A stretch of 64,000 nucleotides of DNA, taken from contig PBKG01000013.1 of the NCBI GenBank assembly GCA_002722095.1, positions 22,396 to 86,395 on the forward strand. Reading direction: 5' to 3'. Of this stretch, positions 59,468 to 64,000 are shown piece by piece. Numbering within the stretch: position 1 is the stretch's first letter; every line of letters starts with the position of its first letter. The position numbers and the translations under genes were made by a program. Source of the DNA: Rhodospirillaceae bacterium. GTDB taxonomy: Bacteria > Pseudomonadota > Alphaproteobacteria > UBA8366. Below the pieces are notes generated by a model. It was not told where the DNA came from and searched no databases. It was given only the letters and a program-made list of their open reading frames with translations.

Positions 59468-59767
59468 TCAGTCGGTAACGTTGTGGACGTGGACGTGATT
59501 GCCCTTGGCGATGTCCTCGGTCGCCTGGCCGATTATCTCGCCATATTTGATGATCTTCTCGCCCTGGGCGATATCGTTGATCGCGATCTTGTGCCCGCGC
59601 GGAATGGCGCCTGCCGTGGTGACCGGAAAGTTTTCCTTGCCCAGTCGCACGGCGGCTTCGGTGCCCTCGTCGAGATTGTGCAGGCACACCGCCACATTGT
59701 CCTTCTCGTCGACCATCAACGCATCGAGACTGCCACTCAAATCCTTTTCCGCCATCTGGTCCGCCAT
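59468..59767 (-). CDS. UxaA-type dehydratase small subunit (SAF domain)
   Basis: A 99-residue SAF-domain protein that forms the N-terminal part of altronate/galactarate dehydratases; here it is a separate gene. It shows DNVAVCLHNLDEGTEAAV, IPRGHKIAINDIAQGEKIIK and YGEIIGQATEDIAKGNHVHV and ends HNVTD. The conserved H-K in GHKIA and the HVHVHN at the end fit the family. GGAGGAG lies before the ATG at 59767. It is the first gene of the operon with the large subunit and two amidohydrolases. Confidence 0.88.
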   Translation of the reverse strand: MADQMAEKDLSGSLDALMVDEKDNVAVCLHNLDEGTEAAVRLGKENFPVTTAGAIPRGHKIAINDIAQGEKIIKYGEIIGQATEDIAKGNHVHVHNVTD

Positions 59768-59879
59768 GGGACTCCTCCTCCACAGATATCAGGCCGTTTC
59801 ACCGCTCTTGAGTGTTACAGGATATGCGGACAGCCGCCAAGGTGGGGAGGTGTTTGGGGTGGTATTGGCGAATTGTATT

Positions 59880-59903
59880 GTCTGCTTCTGTCTAAGAGCG
59901 GAC
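59880..59903. repeat. Hairpin repeat, copy 1
   Basis: GTCTGC-TTCTGTCTAAGA-GCGGAC forms a 6-bp stem with one G-U/mismatch. It is nearly the same as copy 2 at 61676-61699. The two flank the AT-rich insertion. The recombinase relic's stop codon lies inside this copy. Confidence 0.6.
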
Positions 59904-59999
59904 CTTTCCACCAAGCAATCGATACATACTGGGTCTGCCAATGCCCAGCTCTTTTGCGATAGCGCTAGCCCCTGTTCCTAGAGCCTTAGGTTCCTGAAC
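59892..59999 (-). pseudogene. Relic of a serine-recombinase (resolvase) C-terminus
   Basis: The frame reads VQEPKALGTGASAIAKELGI and then GRPSMYRLLGGK to a stop. This is the C-terminal helix-turn-helix of Tn3/Hin-type resolvases. A stop codon lies just before it (60000-60002), so only the last 35 codons remain. It marks an old mobile element beside the AT-rich pair. Confidence 0.75.
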
Positions 60000-60111
60000 T
60001 TACTCGTAATCAATCGACAACTTGCAACCTTTACAGACCCGCTTGGCTTTCGCCTAGGTTACGCATCCATTCTAAAAAAGCTCGCTGACAAACAAAGGGA
60101 GAATATCGACC

Positions 60112-60243
60112 ATGCTTATTAGGATTGTTGACATTGTAAGCGGTCGAATCGGCATTGCGTCCATAGTCCCGGACAGGGTCTGTCCGGCTACCATCTGCGG
60201 CAATTTCCGAAAACCATTCGACGGCGGCGCTTCACCATCTTAA
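60112..60243 (+). CDS. Possible 43-residue protein, unsupported function
   Basis: An open frame MLIRIVDIVSGRIGIASIVP to CGNFRKPFDGGASPS-stop, with AAAGGGAGA upstream at a rather long spacing. It has no recognisable domain. It lies in the otherwise empty 59768-60313 stretch between the operon and the AT-rich pair, and could be a leader peptide or chance. Confidence 0.25.
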   Translation: MLIRIVDIVSGRIGIASIVPDRVCPATICGNFRKPFDGGASPS

Positions 60244-60313
60244 GATGAAATAAGCGTTGTTTAGCGTTTCTAGGTGGTCCGGAAATAATTCGACGCGCAA
60301 AAAGGGAATTCCG

Positions 60314-60880
60314 ATGGCTCATATAGACATTAACATTGCAAGAATTGCCGGAAAACCAAGGGTTATTGTAACTTTGGATGCATTTGATTGGACCGGCTTA
60401 TGGATGCTGTTCAAAAACGCTGCCGGAGAAAGCGACACGATTGAGGTTGCTCGCAGAAACGAAGGCAATAGTAAACCAAGTTATATATTCGAAGTGGATA
60501 TCGAAAGAAAAGTGGGTCCTCACAGGACCGTTAGGTTCTTGGCATTCGCCGATTCACATGTTTCAAATTGGGAGTTCAAAAAGGCCAAGGACGGTGACTA
60601 TATAAAGGACGCAAACGGTAACTATATACCGCACAATCCCGGTGAATATAAAAAGGTACCCATAAAATTGGAACCTATGTTCGTCGAAACGGACGGCGGT
60701 TCAGAGACAGCGGGTTGTTTTTTGGGGGCGGGCAAGGGAACGCCTCCGTCGGGTGGCGGCGAGCAATTTTTTTTGGAAGGGACGGTAATTATTTTGCCCG
60801 GTAATGTTGGACAACGGCAAAGCGGTCCCGTTGAATTTAAGCAGACAGGCATGACGGGCATTTTCGAGGCGCTTCAGTAA
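60314..60880 (+). CDS. Unknown AT-rich island protein 1
   Basis: A 188-residue protein without signal peptide. It appears all-beta: INIARIAGKPRVIVTLDAFD, IEVARRNEG, YIFEVDIERKVGPHRTVRFL, then a Gly-rich loop (GAGKGTPPSGGGE) and FFLEGTVIILPGNVGQR, ending SGPVEFKQTGMTGIFEALQ. Base use is much more AT-rich than the surroundings. AAAGGGAATT lies before the ATG at 60314. It is paired with the next gene, 28 bases downstream. I do not recognise it; a jelly-roll or lipocalin-like cargo or toxin/immunity role would be speculation. Confidence 0.7.
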   Translation: MAHIDINIARIAGKPRVIVTLDAFDWTGLWMLFKNAAGESDTIEVARRNEGNSKPSYIFEVDIERKVGPHRTVRFLAFADSHVSNWEFKKAKDGDYIKDANGNYIPHNPGEYKKVPIKLEPMFVETDGGSETAGCFLGAGKGTPPSGGGEQFFLEGTVIILPGNVGQRQSGPVEFKQTGMTGIFEALQ

Positions 60881-60908
60881 AGAACATCGCTTATTTTCGG
60901 AGAATGTT

Positions 60909-61370
60909 ATGACTATACCTAATATTGATATTGCTCTTACTGATCAACCGCAAAACCCTGCTTCCGATAACGTGAATATCCAACTTACTGGAGACGGATG
61001 GACGGATTTAAAAATAAATTCCGAAACAATACCGGTCTCGAACAATCACAATTCTGTTCCATTCGACATTTTCAGTGGCGTTTATTTTTCCGCTACCGTG
61101 AAGATGTTCTATTTTGATCCTACAATGCCGTCGAACGTATTATTTCTTGATTCGGACCAGATAAATTTTACGGCTTTTTGTGTGATTAGCTATAGGCGCT
61201 CGCCAAGCGATTGGAATGGGGCAGTCGAATTGAATGGATTCGTAAGTGCAACCGACAACGTGAAAATCGACTACCAGCAAAAAGAGAAAACGATACCAAA
61301 CGGTACCAGTCCGTATGTAAACTTCAGCCAAGGCACTGGTTTAAAAGGTGTATTTCGATTGCACTACTAA
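60909..61370 (+). CDS. Unknown AT-rich island protein 2
   Basis: A 153-residue protein with no signal peptide, strongly AT-rich codons and a beta-like pattern: NIDIALTDQPQNPASDNVNI, SGVYFSATVKMFYFDP, INFTAFCVISYRR, AVELNGFVSATDNVKIDYQQ. It ends YVNFSQGTGLKGVFRLHY, which parallels the end of the preceding protein (VEFKQTGMTGIFEALQ), so the two may be distant paralogues. GGAGAATGTT lies before the ATG. Nothing after it is in the same transcript. The function is unknown. Confidence 0.7.
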   Translation: MTIPNIDIALTDQPQNPASDNVNIQLTGDGWTDLKINSETIPVSNNHNSVPFDIFSGVYFSATVKMFYFDPTMPSNVLFLDSDQINFTAFCVISYRRSPSDWNGAVELNGFVSATDNVKIDYQQKEKTIPNGTSPYVNFSQGTGLKGVFRLHY

Positions 61371-61675
61371 ATTTCCCGAAGAGTTTTGTTTCTGAGAGTC
61401 TAGGGGCCATCTTACTCTCGGTCGTCTCGATGCGGGTCTTTAAAATTAGGCAACAGTGAAGCTTTGAGAGCGCGGAAATCCAGCGGACATTGGTCCTACC
61501 TGTAGATGAAAGTGGGTGACACCTCGTGGCTTGCTGAATTTCACGCCACCTTATCCCGCCTATATACCGTTGCCTTTCCCTATCGAATTGGTCCACTCCG
61601 ATGTAAAGGAAAAAGGTAGTCGATCGCTATCGCGATTACCGCCTATACCTAATTACATACCACCGACGTGGAAGC

Positions 61676-61699
61676 GTCCGCTTCTGTCTATTTGCGGAC
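61676..61699. repeat. Hairpin repeat, copy 2
   Basis: GTCCGC-TTCTGTCTATTT-GCGGAC is a perfect 6-bp stem with a 12-base loop, almost equal to copy 1 at 59880-59903. Short palindromes of this GCGGAC kind recur in alphaproteobacterial intergenic DNA (from memory). The rest of 61371-61757 holds no recognisable gene. Confidence 0.6.
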
Positions 61700-61757
61700 C
61701 TTGCCTCAAGTATCACTTTTGGAAGCGCGCTTACCGGCCTCCCGACCACTACGCACC

Positions 61758-62411
61758 CTACGGCCTCGCAACCATCAAAACGCCTATGACCAGTGCCGCG
61801 AGGAGTACCGTTTCGACGCAGATCAAGGTGATTGCCTGGCCGCCGACGGCTTTCAGCGATCTCAACGCGGTTTTCATGCCGATTGCCGCGATGGCGGTCA
61901 CCAGACACCAGCGGGAAAGATCGAGGAGACCCGATTTTAGGGCGGGGGGAAACCACTCGGCACTACCGAGCCCGACCAGCAAAACGAAGCCGAAGACGAA
62001 GAACGGTATCGGCAATTGGCGACCAGGGCCCGAGCCCCCGTGATTCCGGAACAGGAACGATAGCAACAGCACGATCGGAACCAGCATCGCGACCCGGAGC
62101 AGTTTGACGAAGGTCGCCGTATCGCCGGCCTCTTCGGAAATGCTGTAGCCGGCACCGACAACCTGCGCCACGTCGTGAATGGTCGCGCCGATGAAGATGC
62201 CCGCGGACAAATCGTCGAGATTCAGAAGATCGACGATCATCGGATACAGGATCATCGCGAACGTACTGAGGGTGGTTGACCGAGATGACGGTAAAGAGCG
62301 TACCGCGCACGAAAGTCGGACAGCACCCTTGATCGCGGTTGTCGCGAACGGCAGTATTCCGAGGTCTGCGGCATATTGGTCGTCCCGGATCAGAGGTCGT
62401 CTCCACTGCAA
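61758..62411 (-). pseudogene. YeiH-family (putative sulfate exporter) pseudogene, 5' part lost
   Basis: The readable frame covers the C-terminal half of a YeiH/PF03601 membrane protein: TLSTFAMILYPMIVDLLNLD, AGIFIGATIHDVAQVVGAGY, VAMLVPIVLLLSFLF and IGMKTALRSLKAVGGQ. Upstream the frame degenerates; an adjacent frame carries RGTLFTVISV, the segment that should precede TLSTFAMILYP, so at least one frameshift is present. The N-terminal half of the transporter is absent. It lies next to the AT-rich insertion, whose arrival may have broken it. Confidence 0.8.
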
Positions 62412-62493
62412 GACTGGGTATTGCCAGTGTTGGCCCCCGATTGGCCGAGCCGCGCTACGTTCGGCGGACTACGCCCTTGAGAATAGGAAGTTT

Positions 62494-64000
62494 TATGTCC
62501 GATCAGTCAGAAACGGCGGCCAGCGTCGACACGGTCATCGTCGGCGCGGGATTCGCGGGGCTCTATATGTTGCGCCGCTCTCTCGAGGCCGGACTTTCCG
62601 CGCGTTGCTTCGAACGTGGCGATGGCGTCGGCGGCACTTGGTACTGGAATCGCTATCCCGGCGCACGCTGCGACGTGGAAAGCATGGAATACTCCTTCAG
62701 CTTCGACGAGGCGTTGCAACAGGAATGGGATTGGTCGGAGAAATACTCTGCCCAGCCCGACATCCTCGCCTATATCAATCATGTCGCCGGGAGGTTCGAT
62801 CTGAAGCGGCATATCGATTTCGAGACCGAGGTACAATCCGCGCACTTCGACGCCGGCACCCGGCGCTGGCAGGTCGTGACCAGTGCGGGGGAGACGGTCA
62901 CGGCGAAGTTTGTCGTCATGGCGACCGGCTGTCTTTCGAGCGCGCAAATTCCCAAGTTCGAGGGGTTGGCCGACTTCGCGGGCAAGATTTACCACACCGG
63001 TATGTGGCCGCATGAGACGGTAGGCTTCGAGGGTGAGTGCGTCGCTGTCGTCGGCACCGGGTCTTCCGGCATCCAGGTGATCCCGGAGATCGCGAGGGAA
63101 GCGGAACACCTGACCGTGTTTCAGCGTACGGCCAACTTTTCCGTCCCCGCCCGCAACGCGCCGATCACGGACGATTACGCCGCTTCCTGGAAAGAGGGCT
63201 ACTCGGAGAAGCGGGCGGCGATGCGGTACTCACTCCAAGGTAATTTGAGGGTGCGAAACGACAAGTCGGCGCTCGAGGTCAGCGACGCCGAGCGGCAGGC
63301 GACATACGAGGCCCGCTGGCAGGCGGGCGGCTCCGGCTTCCTCGCCGCGTTCAACGACATCCTGACGAACCAGGCCGCTAACGACACCATGGCGGAGTTC
63401 GTGCGCGGCAAGATCCGTGAAATCGTCAAGGATCCCGAGACGGCGGAACGGCTTTCACCGAGGTCGCATCCGATCGGCACGAAGCGCATCTGCGTCAACA
63501 CTGGCTACTACGAGACCTTCAATCGAGACAACGTCGAGCTCGTCGATATCAGCGAGACGCCGATTGAGCGTATCACTGCGGACGGGGTGATCGTCGACGG
63601 CCGCCGCTTTGACTTCGACAGCATCGTCTTCGCGACCGGCTATGACGCCATCACGGGCGCACTCTTCAATATCGACATTCGTGGCCGTTCCGACCTGGAA
63701 CTCAAGGAGAAGTGGCACGCAGGCCCGCGGACTTATCTCGGTTTTATGGCGGAAGGCTTCCCGAACATGTTCATGATCACGGGCCCGGGGAGCCCGTCCG
63801 TCAAAAGCAACATGATCGTCTCCATCGAGCAGCATGTGGACATGGCGGCGGATGCGATGCTCCACATGCGTGATCAGGGTTTCGATCAGATCGAGCCCGA
63901 ACTCGCCGCCGAGGACGCATGGGTGGACCACGTGCAAGAGGTAGCCCACAAGACGCTCTTTCCGCAGGCGAACTCCTGGTACATGGGAGCCAATATTCCC
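62494..64000 (+). CDS. Baeyer-Villiger monooxygenase (flavin-containing), 3' end outside window
   Basis: The first 502 codons of a class B flavoprotein monooxygenase of the cyclohexanone-monooxygenase type, which inserts oxygen beside a ketone using FAD and NADPH. It has VIVGAGFAGLYMLRR (FAD fold, about 14-28), GGTWYWNRYPGARCDVES (about 47-64), the BVMO fingerprint FAGKIYHTGMWPHE (about 161-174) and the NADPH fold AVVGTGSSGIQVIPEIA (about 182-198). FATGYDAITGA lies in the C-terminal part. The ATG at 62494 has GAATAGGAAG upstream. Its C-terminus lies beyond 64,000. It could act on cyclic ketones that feed the ring-degrading crotonases. Confidence 0.93.

Noticed and set aside
57838..59478. Open frame of 546 codons on the + strand
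   Set aside because: It is antisense to the amidohydrolase and UxaA genes, which have clear family motifs; the + product is Arg/His-rich and lacks motifs, an effect of GC-rich codon use.
1..64000. CRISPR arrays, tRNA or rRNA genes, complete insertion sequences
   Set aside because: No regularly spaced direct repeats, no tRNA-like T-loop/anticodon patterns, no rRNA segments and no full transposase were noticed by eye; a covariance-model scan would be needed to exclude small RNAs.

Overview
The window reads as chromosomal DNA of a fairly GC-rich alphaproteobacterium, probably a free-living Rhodospirillales-like organism. This is inferred from a GcrA-type regulator, the style of the parE, greB and hisG genes, and the large number of scattered catabolic genes typical of that group. 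No rRNA, tRNA or CRISPR array was seen.

Layout. 1-3.3 kb: an enoyl-CoA hydratase cut by the window edge, greB, an ABM-domain monooxygenase, a dienelactone hydrolase and a TauD/TfdA dioxygenase. 3.5-7.3 kb: a decayed phage-like stretch with a truncated tail-tubular-protein homologue, its small partner, a membrane protein, a Sel1-repeat secreted protein, a very short GcrA-like gene and two odd reading frames. 7.3-10.6 kb: an ArsR regulator with a palindromic operator on its own start codon, then a GST, a cyclase-family hydrolase and an aminotransferase. 10.8-17.4 kb: an accessory island with an AT-rich membrane protein, two secreted proteins (one Cys-rich), a bacterial metallothionein with its SmtB/ArsR repressor and operator, and a secreted tachylectin-plus-tectonin beta-propeller protein split by a frameshift. 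17.6-28.3 kb: mostly housekeeping genes (Fe-S oxidoreductase, gamma-carbonic-anhydrase-like protein, hisG, a receiver/Hpt pair, parE, DUF2927 protein, cold shock protein, parvulin). It also holds a TlpA-like thioredoxin with an in-frame TGA in place of the first active-site Cys and a hairpin just downstream, so it is a selenoprotein candidate. 28.3-49.9 kb: catabolic and regulatory genes, including a MarR-controlled unit with twin operators, an M20 peptidase, a HAMP-SpoIIE phosphatase, PrpF, an acyl-CoA dehydrogenase, an SDR, two crotonases (one BadI-like), a mandelate-racemase family enzyme, MmgE/PrpD, two TauD dioxygenases, a TylF-like methyltransferase and a fumarase/adenylosuccinate-lyase family enzyme. 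50-54.6 kb: a second very large secreted tectonin protein, also interrupted by a -1 frameshift. 54.8-59.8 kb: a Crp/Fnr regulator, a Spy-like periplasmic protein and a four-gene catabolic operon (two amidohydrolases and a two-subunit UxaA-type dehydratase). 59.9-62.4 kb: an AT-rich insertion with two unknown proteins, a recombinase relic, flanking hairpin repeats and a YeiH-family pseudogene. 62.5 kb to the end: a Baeyer-Villiger monooxygenase cut by the window edge.

How the genes fit together. The catabolic genes suggest use of dicarboxylic, sugar-acid and ring-derived compounds, but no complete pathway is visible. The most unusual content is the pair of frameshifted secreted beta-propeller proteins, the metallothionein island that contains one of them, and the putative Sec-containing thioredoxin.
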